64,000 nucleotides of DNA from positions 1 to 64,000 of the forward strand of contig JAIXKI010000005.1 of NCBI GenBank assembly GCA_026936105.1, read 5' to 3'. This DNA is from Chitinophagales bacterium. GTDB lineage: Bacteria; Bacteroidota; Bacteroidia; Chitinophagales; Chitinophagaceae. The position numbers and the translations under genes are program-made. Numbering within the stretch: position 1 is the stretch's first letter; the number at the start of each line of letters is the position of its first letter. Shown here piece after piece: positions 54,077-62,875 of this stretch. The notes beneath the pieces are model-generated. The model had not been told where the DNA came from and did no database searches. It saw only the letters and a list, made by a program, of their open reading frames with translations.

Positions 54077-55318
54077 TTGAAAAAATACATTCCATATATT
54101 TTCATTGCTGCGGCGGTCATCGCCACCATCATCCTGCTTTTTTCAGGAGCGAAAAGAACAGAACGGAAACTTGATGAAAGGATCAGCTTTCAAAAAAGGG
54201 ACAAGATCCCTTATGGCCTTTATGTGGCTTACAATGATCTCCGTTCTTTTTTCCCTAAAGCAGCAATTCATACTATTCAAACCGGGCCGGGTTACTGGGA
54301 CTCGCTTTCTGTTTATGATACAAAGCAGGCGCTGATCATCATCTCTCCGCAATTTTATCCGGATGAATATGAAATGAGGAAGCTGCTCTCATTTGTACAA
54401 AACGGGAACGATGTTTTTATCAGCACCATGCTGATGTCGGATGCTGCAGAAAATGTGTTGAATTGCAAGGCCGGTTTTTTAGATGCATTCAGCCTGGCCA
54501 ATCTGAAAAAAGGAGAGACAGACAGCTTTGGCGTTTCTCTTTTTAACCCGCCATTTGAAGAATATCTTTCTTTTGTTTACCCAGGTATTAAAATCGGTTC
54601 ATGGTTTTATAAGACCGACACAGCCGCCGCAGCGGTCATCGGCAGTGATGATATGAAACGGAATAATTTCATTCACATGAAAGCGGGTGCCGGAAATCTT
54701 TATGTTCATTTGACACCGGTGGTGTTTACCAATTATTTTCTTTTGTACCGGAATAATATCAGATTCTATGAAAATATTTTATCATTGCTCGATCCTCAGG
54801 TCACCAGGATCGGATGGGATGAATATTACCTGTATAAAAAATTCCACCGGAACCGTGAAAACAGCGAAAAGAATGGGTTGGGACTGCTGAGCGTGTTGTT
54901 CCGGTATCCCGGATTGAAAGCTGCTTTGTTGACTGCTTTCCTTACTTTACTGTTGTTTATGGTTCTTGAAGCGAGGAGAAAACAGCGATACATTCCCGTA
55001 ATGTTGAAACCCAGGAATGATTCACTTGATTTTGTAAAAACGATCGGCAGATTATATTACGATAAAGGAGATCATAAGGATCTTTGTAAAAAAATGGGCT
55101 CTTATTTCCTGGAGCATGTGCGCAACCGGTACAAAATGGCAACCGGAAAACCGGATGATGCTTTCATTAAAGATCTGAGTTATAAAACGGGTTGTGAGGA
55201 ACAGGAGATAAGGAATATTGTCAGTTACATCAGGTACTCGGAAGATTCTTTAAAGGTCACCGAAGACGAACTGATCCGGTTTCATAAACTTTTGGAATCA
55301 TTTTATAAAAAAGCATAA
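54077..55318 (+). CDS. DUF4350-type membrane protein of the MoxR cluster
   Basis: 413 residues from TTG 54077 (MKKYIPYIFIAAAVIATIIL). N-terminal membrane helix, a GATase-like external domain (SVYDTKQALIIISPQFYPDEYEM, LSFVQNGNDVFI), a second helix near 285-310 (ALLTAFLTLLLFMVLEA), and a cytoplasmic helical tail (HVRNRYKMATGKPDD). Separated from DUF4129 by three bases and from moxR by two. Confidence 0.83.
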   Translation: MKKYIPYIFIAAAVIATIILLFSGAKRTERKLDERISFQKRDKIPYGLYVAYNDLRSFFPKAAIHTIQTGPGYWDSLSVYDTKQALIIISPQFYPDEYEMRKLLSFVQNGNDVFISTMLMSDAAENVLNCKAGFLDAFSLANLKKGETDSFGVSLFNPPFEEYLSFVYPGIKIGSWFYKTDTAAAAVIGSDDMKRNNFIHMKAGAGNLYVHLTPVVFTNYFLLYRNNIRFYENILSLLDPQVTRIGWDEYYLYKKFHRNRENSEKNGLGLLSVLFRYPGLKAALLTAFLTLLLFMVLEARRKQRYIPVMLKPRNDSLDFVKTIGRLYYDKGDHKDLCKKMGSYFLEHVRNRYKMATGKPDDAFIKDLSYKTGCEEQEIRNIVSYIRYSEDSLKVTEDELIRFHKLLESFYKKA

Positions 55319-55320
55319 AT

Positions 55321-56298
55321 ATGGAAGGACAAACATTTCAGCAACGATCCGATCTGACCTTTTTGAAAGAAGCAGTGGATTCCATTGACCATGAGATCAG
55401 GAAAGTAATAGTGGGGCAGGAAGAGATGATGAAATTGATCATAGCAGCATTGCTTGCTGACGGGCATGTATTGATAGAAGGAGTTCCGGGAGTGGCCAAG
55501 ACCTTAACTGCAAAACTGATTGCAAAAAGCATGAACATCGGATTTTCCAGAATACAGTTCACACCTGACCTGATGCCTTCCGATGTTTTGGGTACACCGG
55601 TATTTAATCCGAAAGAAGCCACTTTTGAATTCAAGAAAGGACCTGTTTTCAGCAATATCGTTTTGGTGGATGAGATCAACCGTGCGCCGGCAAAGACACA
55701 GGCAGCATTGCTGGAGATCATGGAGGAAAGACAGGCTTCCGTTGACGGAAAGACTTACCCGATGTCAGCGCCTTTTATGGTGATAGCTACTCAGAACCCG
55801 GTGGAACAGGAAGGCACTTACCGCCTGCCCGAAGCACAACTGGACCGTTTTATTTTTAAGATCATAGTTCCCTATCCGACCGAGTCGGAAGAAGCGGCCA
55901 TCCTTAAGCGGTTTCATCAATTGGGAAATGAACCGGTGATGGATATGGTAGGCCCGGTACTGAACGGAGAACAGATCATTTCATTGAGGAATCAGGTGAA
56001 AACATTGATCATTGAAGAAAAACTTTTGCTGTTCATTGCCCGGCTGATCCAGCAAACACGGAATCACAAGTCCATTTATCTGGGAGCTTCGCCGAGGGCT
56101 TCGCTTGCTATTATGAATACATCGAAGGCGATCGCAGCCATGCACGGTAGAGACTTTGTCACTCCGGAAGATATTCTGGAAGTGGCTTTCCCTGTTTTGC
56201 GACACCGGATCATACTCGCTCCTGACAAAGAGATGGAAGGCGTGACGGAAGATGAAGTGATCAAAGAGATCATTCATTCATTGGATATACCGAGGTAA
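55321..56298 (+). CDS. MoxR-family AAA+ ATPase
   Basis: 325 residues. Walker A is in EGVPGVAKTLTAKL (the Gly-Lys-Thr form is AKT), Walker B is ILVDEINRAPAKTQAALLEIMEE with sensor ATQNPVEQEGTYRLPEAQLDRF. Chaperone-like ATPase probably working with the membrane DUF58 and DUF4350 proteins on a metal- or cofactor-containing target, as proposed for MoxR systems. A 97-bp gap separates it from the DUF58 gene. Confidence 0.93.
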   Translation: MEGQTFQQRSDLTFLKEAVDSIDHEIRKVIVGQEEMMKLIIAALLADGHVLIEGVPGVAKTLTAKLIAKSMNIGFSRIQFTPDLMPSDVLGTPVFNPKEATFEFKKGPVFSNIVLVDEINRAPAKTQAALLEIMEERQASVDGKTYPMSAPFMVIATQNPVEQEGTYRLPEAQLDRFIFKIIVPYPTESEEAAILKRFHQLGNEPVMDMVGPVLNGEQIISLRNQVKTLIIEEKLLLFIARLIQQTRNHKSIYLGASPRASLAIMNTSKAIAAMHGRDFVTPEDILEVAFPVLRHRIILAPDKEMEGVTEDEVIKEIIHSLDIPR

Positions 56299-56395
56299 GT
56301 GCAGGGAATACAGTAGCCGGAAATATCATTCCCTGCAGCAATAACGATAATTTTTTTAATTTTTAAAACCTCTTCTAAAAAAACGAACCGCATCC

Positions 56396-57718
56396 ATGCG
56401 ATCCATTTATTTGAATAAGATCGTTTACTATTTTGGCGGAGTAGCAGCAGTGTTGTTCCTGATCAGCTATTTTTTCCCGAATATGTTTCGCATAGGAAAC
56501 CTGGTGCTTCTTCTCTTGCTGATAGCGGTGCTGATAGATCTGCTTCTGATCTTCAGCATGCGAAAAGGATTTCTGGCGGAAAGAGAAACCTCAGAACGAT
56601 TCAGCATGGGTGACCCGAACAAAGTGTCTTTGCATCTGAAGAACCGATATCCGTTTCCTGTAAATGTCAGCATCATTGATGAATTGCCGTTTCAGTTTCA
56701 GGAAAGGAACTGGATCCGTAAACTCAGGATGGAAGGACAGGGAGAGCATGAGTTGGAATATACGGTCACACCTTACTCACGGGGCGAATACGGTTTTGGA
56801 AATATCAATGTTTATGTACATGCACCCCTTAAGCTGGTGAAGCGCAGGTACATATTCTCCGCTTCCCGGGTGGTGAAAGTATATCCTTCTTATGTTCAGA
56901 TGCGGAGGTATCACCTGCTGGCAGTGAGCAACAAGTTGCAGGAAGCAGGAGTGAAACGTATTCGTAAGATCGGCCACAGCATGGAGTTTGAGCAGATCAA
57001 AGAGTATGTCCGCGGTGATGATTACCGCACTATCAACTGGAAGGCAACGGCACGGAAGGCCGGCCTGATGGTAAATAATTACACTGATGAGAGGAGCCAG
57101 CAGATTTATTGCCTTATCAACAAAGGAAGGGTGATGAAGATGCCATTTGGCGGATCCACTTTACTCGATCATGCGATCAACACCACGCTGGTGCTTTCCA
57201 ATGTTGCATTGATCAGGCAGGACAAAGCAGGCCTGATCACTTTTGCAGAAGACATGGATACTTTTCTTTTGGCAGATAAAAGGCCAACGCAGATGGGCCT
57301 GATACTGGAAAGCCTTTACCGTCAGGAAACAAAATTCCTGGAGCCTGATTTTGAAAAATTATTTTCGGTGATCCGGAACCGTATCACCAACCGGAGTTTG
57401 CTGGTATTGTTCACCAACTTCGAATCCGTGGAAAGCCTGCAAAGAGAAATGCCTGCTTTGAAAAAGATCGCTCACTATCATCTGTTGCTGGTGGTGTTTT
57501 TTGAGAACACGGAATTACATTCGCTGATCGAAAGTAAAGCTTCAACAGTGGAAGATATTTACATAAAAACCATTGCAGAGAAATTCGCTTTTGAAAAAAG
57601 GCTGATGGTAAAAGAATTGCATAAAAACGGTATCCCCTCCATTCTGACCGCCCCCGAAAATCTTACCGTAAACACTGTGAATAAATACCTGGAGTTGAAA
57701 ACAAGGATGTCAATATGA
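56396..57718 (+). CDS. DUF58 membrane protein of the MoxR cluster
   Basis: 440 residues. Two N-terminal hydrophobic segments (~10-55), then a beta-rich part and the DUF58 signature QIKEYVRGDDYRTINWKATARKAGLMVNNYTDE near residues 200-235. The C-terminal half is vWA-like (LVLFTNFESVESLQREMPALKK). Typical partner of MoxR AAA proteins. Confidence 0.9.
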   Translation: MRSIYLNKIVYYFGGVAAVLFLISYFFPNMFRIGNLVLLLLLIAVLIDLLLIFSMRKGFLAERETSERFSMGDPNKVSLHLKNRYPFPVNVSIIDELPFQFQERNWIRKLRMEGQGEHELEYTVTPYSRGEYGFGNINVYVHAPLKLVKRRYIFSASRVVKVYPSYVQMRRYHLLAVSNKLQEAGVKRIRKIGHSMEFEQIKEYVRGDDYRTINWKATARKAGLMVNNYTDERSQQIYCLINKGRVMKMPFGGSTLLDHAINTTLVLSNVALIRQDKAGLITFAEDMDTFLLADKRPTQMGLILESLYRQETKFLEPDFEKLFSVIRNRITNRSLLVLFTNFESVESLQREMPALKKIAHYHLLLVVFFENTELHSLIESKASTVEDIYIKTIAEKFAFEKRLMVKELHKNGIPSILTAPENLTVNTVNKYLELKTRMSI

Positions 57719-57797
57719 GAACAGGTGAACTGAAAAAGAACGGGTTCATATTTTTTAACAGTTAAAGGCAAAATGATTCTGCAGGTTGCGGTGATCT

Positions 57798-57805
57798 TAT
57801 CTTTG
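57798..57805 (+). promoter_or_regulatory. -7 element TATCTTTG abutting the truB start
   Basis: A perfect TAnnTTTG with four bases before ATG 57810, so a transcript would begin about at the start codon. The -33 region is weak (GATTCT). Confidence 0.45.
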
Positions 57806-57809
57806 CGGG

Positions 57810-58505
57810 ATGAATTCGTTTGAGGAAGGAAAAGTTTTGCTGATCAACAAGCCATTGAAATGGACATCTTTTGATGTGGTGAAAAAGATCCGTAATCTGA
57901 TCAGGATAAAAAAGGTGGGCCATGCCGGTACGCTTGACCCCCTTGCCACAGGATTACTTATTGTCTGCACCGGGCAATTCACCAAAAAGATCAATGAGTA
58001 CATGGCCCAGGAAAAAGAATATACTGGAACATTTACTCTTGGCGCCGTTACCTCCACTTATGATCTTGAAAGTGAACCCCGGGATTTTAAGCCGTTAGAA
58101 AACATATCTGAACAGGATATTATTAACGCTGCCCGGAAATTCATTGGAGAGATCGAACAGATACCACCGGCACATTCTGCCATAAAAGTGGATGGGAAAA
58201 AGATGTATGAGTTGGCAAGGAAAGGAAAGGAAGTGAAATTAGAACCAAGAAAGATCAGGGTCAGCGAATTTGAAATCACAAAGACTGAATTACCGCTGGT
58301 ATATTTCAGAGTGGTTTGCTCCACCGGAACTTATATAAGGAGCCTTGCTCATGACATGGGGAAAGAACTTGGATGTGGCGCTTACCTCAGCAGCCTGTGC
58401 CGCACAAGGATCGGGAATTTTAAAATTAAAGATGCAATGAGCATTGAAGAATTTGAAGCAGGAATAAAAGATAAGGAACTGTCACATCAGAAAATGAAAG
58501 GATAG
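57810..58505 (+). CDS. truB: tRNA pseudouridine55 synthase
   Basis: Isomerises U55 of tRNAs. It is 231 residues. Motif II VGHAGTLDPLATGLLIV contains the catalytic Asp43; QIPPAHSAIKVDGKKMYELAR and STGTYIRSLAHDMGKELG follow. It lacks the extra C-terminal PUA domain of longer forms. Its last 19 bases overlap, tail to tail, the end of tamL. Confidence 0.94.
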   Translation: MNSFEEGKVLLINKPLKWTSFDVVKKIRNLIRIKKVGHAGTLDPLATGLLIVCTGQFTKKINEYMAQEKEYTGTFTLGAVTSTYDLESEPRDFKPLENISEQDIINAARKFIGEIEQIPPAHSAIKVDGKKMYELARKGKEVKLEPRKIRVSEFEITKTELPLVYFRVVCSTGTYIRSLAHDMGKELGCGAYLSSLCRTRIGNFKIKDAMSIEEFEAGIKDKELSHQKMKG

Positions 58506-60814
58506 CCGATACCAATCTGCAACTGTCCGCCAAATGGCTTCCATCCATAGAACCATTTATTCTGATCGGCTGCATGTGCCAGGTCAGGACTCGGGTCTTT
58601 GGCCTTATAAGCATAATCGAGACGTACTACAAAAAAACTGAAATCAATTCTTAAACCTGCACCCACATCTATCGCGATATCCTTTGGGAGCCGGCTGAAG
58701 CTGAAAACAGTTTCTGCGGGTCCTGCATCTTTTTTCAGATACCAGATATTACCCACATCACTGAACAGCGCCCCGTTCACTTTTACATCGGCAATAGTGA
58801 AGAAAGGAAAACGGTATTCCAAATTTGTTTCCAGTTGCAGATCACCATACCGTTCCGGAGTTCCGCTGATGCCTGTAAAATCCCTGATCAGGGAACCGGG
58901 ACCTAATTGACGCAGCTTCCATCCACGCATACTGTTGGGCCCGCCGCCAAAATATTCTTTGAAGAAGGGAAGGTTATTTCTTTTATCAGGATTACGGGTT
59001 GAATTGAGTTCATAACCTATCCCGGCAAAGAACCGAAGCGCCAGTGATGATTTCTTATACTGAACCTTTCTTGCCAGTTCGATATCGGTCTTTATATAAC
59101 GGTATAATTCTTTATCAAGAAAAGGATTTCTGATCAGGCCTGAAAGCAACCCTGATTCTTCCACATTCAGGCGGAGGATATTGAGGTTTGAATTTTTACC
59201 GCCGCTCATGGTAAAACTTGCGGCTACGGATGAGATCAGTCCGTCTGTGAAAATATTTTTCAGCAGCGGATTATATTTGATCAATGTATCGAGACTATCC
59301 CTCTTTCTTAACAATGAATATTCGATGTTGGGCAGGCGGATCGAAAAGAGTTTTTTACCCAGTTGAAAATCATATCCCCAGGAAGCATTAAAGGTTTTCA
59401 GGTTGAATAAAAATCTTCTGTCGGTACTGGCAGCATTAAATCCCAAAATCGTTCTGAAATTATCCCTGTATTTATCCGGTACGTTCAGGACATTGGGGAT
59501 CACTCTCGGAAAATAAATGTTATGCCCGATGCTTATCTGCTTGGTCTGAATGAATTTTTGCCCACCTGAACTGCCCAGTTCAGTGCCATACCTTACATTG
59601 GTATTAGCCTGTTCTGCAGCTCTCGCAAAGTTTCTGTTCTGCAATCCCAGATTCAATGCTATTCCAAACAGGTTTCCTGAAATAATGCTTTGATTGATGC
59701 TTCCTTCAAGGTTGGCCGTATAAGAGAATTTTTTTGCCGGTGTCAGGCGGATCACATAATCGACCGTATCGGTATTTCCTCTCGGGATCTGTTCGATATT
59801 CACCAGCCGCCAGGTGCTGATCGAGTTGAACCGGTTCAGAGTTCTGTAATATTCATCCTGATTATACACTTCCCCATGATGCAGATGAATGTTTTGCGGC
59901 AGCAGTTTGGGTTTTACAATATTTCTGTAATAATTGATTTTAACGCCGTCAACGATCTCTTCATGAAGAGTATGTCCGGCTGTGTCTGCACTGTAATCAG
60001 GATAGATGGTGACATTTCCGTTATGGTACTTGATCAGTTTATTCTTGTCATAACCCGGACGCAGTTGTATTTCGAGATTTGCCTTGGGGTTTTCCCTTCT
60101 TTCTTTTAATCGTTGCAATATCTCCAGTTGCTCGAAGGGATCGGTGGGAACAGTAAGCAGGGATACATCAAGGGTATCCCATAATCCTCTCAGTTCATCC
60201 ATGGTAAAGCGCATATAGCCGTTATTGCGATAGAGATCCACCAGTCTTGTCAGTTCATTGGATATATTGGCTTTGGCAAAAGGATCTCCCTTTTTTATCA
60301 ATGCTTTGCTGAGGGTGGATTCTGCCAGTTGCTGCAGTTCAGGCTGTTTTATATTGTAAGAAATGGAATCAAGAAGAACCTGTTTACCCGGCTTGATGAC
60401 AAAGTGTACGGTTGTTCTCAACTGGTCCTTAAAAGAAGAATCAACAGTAATGTAGTAGCCGATGGAATCACGGAAGTAACCCAGTGAATTCAACAACGCT
60501 CTCATAAAATTGAGGGAGCGGTCTGCATTCGCCGGGTCATACAGAGGCGGTTTTTTCAGAACCTGCCTGTATATCTGGGGGATCACTCTCACCCGGATGC
60601 TGTCGTCCATCTGGTTTTCCAGACGGTTGATCAGTTCATTTCTCTGCTTATTTGTAAAATTTCCTTCCAGGTTAATCTTATATTCGTACACGAACGGCTT
60701 GTTGCGTGGATAATTTTTGGGAACCACTCCGCAGGAAACGATCAGAAAAAGAAGGAGACCGGCAGTGATCGCTTGGATAATGGATATAAGATAGTTTGTT
60801 TTGCCGGATATCAT
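58487..60814 (-). CDS. tamL: TamL-type outer membrane assembly lipoprotein (BamA/TamA family)
   Basis: 775 residues. The signal ends in a lipobox (LIVSC, Cys28), so the protein is predicted to be lipid-anchored as well as barrel-forming, the TamL plan of Bacteroidetes. POTRA-like repeats occupy ~35-400 (VHFVIKPGKQVLLDSISYN, LVNIEQIPRGNTDTVDYVIRL). A 16-stranded Omp85 barrel ends with VRLDYAYKAKDP and LQIGIGYPF. It may partner a TamB outside the window. Divergent from the methyltransferase gene across 17 bp. Confidence 0.88.
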   Translation of the reverse strand: MISGKTNYLISIIQAITAGLLLFLIVSCGVVPKNYPRNKPFVYEYKINLEGNFTNKQRNELINRLENQMDDSIRVRVIPQIYRQVLKKPPLYDPANADRSLNFMRALLNSLGYFRDSIGYYITVDSSFKDQLRTTVHFVIKPGKQVLLDSISYNIKQPELQQLAESTLSKALIKKGDPFAKANISNELTRLVDLYRNNGYMRFTMDELRGLWDTLDVSLLTVPTDPFEQLEILQRLKERRENPKANLEIQLRPGYDKNKLIKYHNGNVTIYPDYSADTAGHTLHEEIVDGVKINYYRNIVKPKLLPQNIHLHHGEVYNQDEYYRTLNRFNSISTWRLVNIEQIPRGNTDTVDYVIRLTPAKKFSYTANLEGSINQSIISGNLFGIALNLGLQNRNFARAAEQANTNVRYGTELGSSGGQKFIQTKQISIGHNIYFPRVIPNVLNVPDKYRDNFRTILGFNAASTDRRFLFNLKTFNASWGYDFQLGKKLFSIRLPNIEYSLLRKRDSLDTLIKYNPLLKNIFTDGLISSVAASFTMSGGKNSNLNILRLNVEESGLLSGLIRNPFLDKELYRYIKTDIELARKVQYKKSSLALRFFAGIGYELNSTRNPDKRNNLPFFKEYFGGGPNSMRGWKLRQLGPGSLIRDFTGISGTPERYGDLQLETNLEYRFPFFTIADVKVNGALFSDVGNIWYLKKDAGPAETVFSFSRLPKDIAIDVGAGLRIDFSFFVVRLDYAYKAKDPSPDLAHAADQNKWFYGWKPFGGQLQIGIGYPFIF

Positions 60815-60831
60815 AAATGTAAACCGCTGCT

Positions 60832-61566
60832 ATGCTTGTTAAATCGAAGCTCAAATATATTCAAAGTTTAGGCCATAAAAAATCCAGAGATGAATCAGGT
60901 GTCTTCATAGCGGAAGGACCCAAGCTTGTTGCAGAACTTCTGATGTCTGTTCCCGGCCGGATCACAGAAGTATTTGCCCTGAAAGATTGGATCGAAGAAA
61001 ATAAAGATCTGTTAATAAAAGTTTCTGTTACTGAAATATCGCCTGTGGAGTTGGAAAGGATCTCTCACCTGAGTACGCCCAATAAAGTTCTGGCATTGGT
61101 GAAAAAGGATCCTGTTGACGGCCACATCATCACCAAAGGGAAGATCACTCTTGTTCTTGATACGATCCAGGATCCCGGAAACCTGGGCACTATCGTCCGC
61201 ACTGCCGACTGGTTTGGAGTGGGTCAGGTGGTATGCAGCCGTGAGTGCGCCGACATCTATAATCCCAAAGTGGTGCAATCTACCATGGGCAGCATTGCGA
61301 GGGTTAAGGTTTTTTATAAAGATCTTTCTCAATGGCTGGCTCAGCAAAAAGAGGTACGCATTTATGCTGCTGTGCTGCAGGGCAGGGATATCACATCTAT
61401 GAAAAAGATGACTGAAGGCATTATCCTGATCGGAAATGAATCCAAAGGCATCAGCGATGATATATTAAAACTTGCCAATGTCATGATCACTATCCCGGGA
61501 AAAGGGGGAGCGGAATCATTGAATGCCGCCGTAGCCACGGGTATTATTCTGGAAAGATTGACCTGA
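60832..61566 (+). CDS. SpoU/TrmH-family RNA 2'-O-methyltransferase
   Basis: 244 residues. SPOUT-fold motif 1 is LDTIQDPGNLGTIVRTADWFG, motif 2 IILIGNESKGIS and motif 3 IPGKGGAESLNAAVATGIILERL. An N-terminal ~95-residue substrate-binding domain (MLVKSKLKYIQSLGHKKSRD) is present, as in 23S rRNA and tRNA 2'-O-methyltransferases. The target nucleotide cannot be assigned. Confidence 0.92.
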   Translation: MLVKSKLKYIQSLGHKKSRDESGVFIAEGPKLVAELLMSVPGRITEVFALKDWIEENKDLLIKVSVTEISPVELERISHLSTPNKVLALVKKDPVDGHIITKGKITLVLDTIQDPGNLGTIVRTADWFGVGQVVCSRECADIYNPKVVQSTMGSIARVKVFYKDLSQWLAQQKEVRIYAAVLQGRDITSMKKMTEGIILIGNESKGISDDILKLANVMITIPGKGGAESLNAAVATGIILERLT

Positions 61567-61571
61567 CCGGA

Positions 61572-62105
61572 TCAATACACAACAACTCCTTTTTGCACTT
61601 TTACTCTCCTACGGAATTTTTTTACCTCTGGCAAAGAGACATTTTTGAAAGGCTGCACTGTATCTTTTTTAAAATCCTTTAATTGTTTTTCCTCACCGGT
61701 ATGATAAAAGTGATCCAGGTAAGCAAGGTCATTACGTGATAACTCAGTGAACCATTCATCCAGGTGAAATATTCCGAGATCATGCAACAGGGAGATGGCA
61801 ATGCCGGCAGCTTCTTCTTCATAAGCCAGTAATTCACGGATCAGGCTTTCATCAGGTTTGTAAAACAATTGCGAGCCTATCTCCGCATAACGTCCATTGC
61901 CGGCCCATTGGTAATTATGAGCAGCAAGGTGGATCATGGTAAATAATTTCGTTTCCCAGTCGAGTGATGAGCCGATATAAACGGCAGCGCCGTCAAGATC
62001 GCCAAAGAATTTTTCTTTGCTGTCGTCAACGATCACCACTTCCATTCCCCTTTTTTTCAATTCCTGAAATGCTTTTTTAAAAATGTCTTCAAAAGATCCG
62101 TTCAT
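61572..62105 (-). CDS. ImmA/IrrE-like protein with degenerate HExxH
   Basis: 177 residues. The arrangement TKLFTMIHLAAHNYQW and ELLAYEEEAAGIAISLL resembles the ImmA/IrrE zinc-peptidase helix pair, where HExxH would be followed by a distal Glu. Here the first helix reads HLAAH, with Ala at the catalytic Glu position, so peptidase activity is doubtful. The N-terminal part (MEVVIVDDSKEKFFGDLDG) is a small domain of unknown role. Homology is weak. It is convergent with the methyltransferase gene. Confidence 0.6.
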   Translation of the reverse strand: MNGSFEDIFKKAFQELKKRGMEVVIVDDSKEKFFGDLDGAAVYIGSSLDWETKLFTMIHLAAHNYQWAGNGRYAEIGSQLFYKPDESLIRELLAYEEEAAGIAISLLHDLGIFHLDEWFTELSRNDLAYLDHFYHTGEEKQLKDFKKDTVQPFKNVSLPEVKKFRRRVKVQKGVVVY

Positions 62106-62141
62106 GGCCTCATATTTTTTGATCTGTGATAAAAATGTTTT

Positions 62142-62783
62142 TCAAACGGTGTTGCAAATACTTCCGGGAGTGTCCCGGTAATACAGATATCCCGGATGAT
62201 CTATTTTTTTTACACTGATAACCTTTTCTGCTTTTTCCCAGAAATAGCTATCCTCACTGTAATAGATGTCTTTATCAAAACCATCCAGGCTGGAAAATAT
62301 TTCCGCTTTTCCGAAAAAAGTGGGGCCGATAGGGCATTCCGATAAATGGATCTTTTTCGTGAGATCATATTTGTCTTTTACATAAGGGTCGCCGATGATG
62401 ATAGCACCGCCCTCTATCAGGTCCACATCCTTGTTTGCTTCCATGAACTCCACTCTTTTCTCCAGGTAATCGGGTTTGTATTCATCATCACTGTCCAGGA
62501 AAGCGATGAACTTTCCTGCAGCCGCTTTTATTCCGGCATTTTTTGAGAGAGAAAGCTTGCGGTTGCTGTGTTTGATATATCTTATGTTTTCATGACCGTT
62601 CATGAATTTATTTACGATTTCGAATGTATTGTCTTCACTTCCGTCATCAACCACTATCAGCTCGCAATCCCTGTATGTCTGGTTGAGAAATGATGAAATG
62701 CTCCTGTTCAGATAGGCAGCACGGTTGTAGGTGGCCATGATGACCGATACGGCAGGGTTCTTTGGTCGGTAAATATCGAGCAT
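62142..62783 (-). CDS. Glycosyltransferase family 2
   Basis: 213 residues. The GT-A N-terminus is VSVIMATYNRAAYLNRSISSFL with ELIVVDDGSEDNT, followed by FLDSDDEYKPDYLEKR (DxD) and YSEDSYFWEKAEK. A soluble single-domain enzyme adding sugars to lipid-linked or surface glycans; donor and acceptor unknown. Confidence 0.9.
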   Translation of the reverse strand: MLDIYRPKNPAVSVIMATYNRAAYLNRSISSFLNQTYRDCELIVVDDGSEDNTFEIVNKFMNGHENIRYIKHSNRKLSLSKNAGIKAAAGKFIAFLDSDDEYKPDYLEKRVEFMEANKDVDLIEGGAIIIGDPYVKDKYDLTKKIHLSECPIGPTFFGKAEIFSSLDGFDKDIYYSEDSYFWEKAEKVISVKKIDHPGYLYYRDTPGSICNTV

Positions 62784-62875
62784 TGGTCAATGAATTAATG
62801 ATCCGGCAGGATCAAAGTGATGCGTGTAAGTTATGATTTTTAAAATTTATTCAGTTCACCGTATTGCCATAAAAC

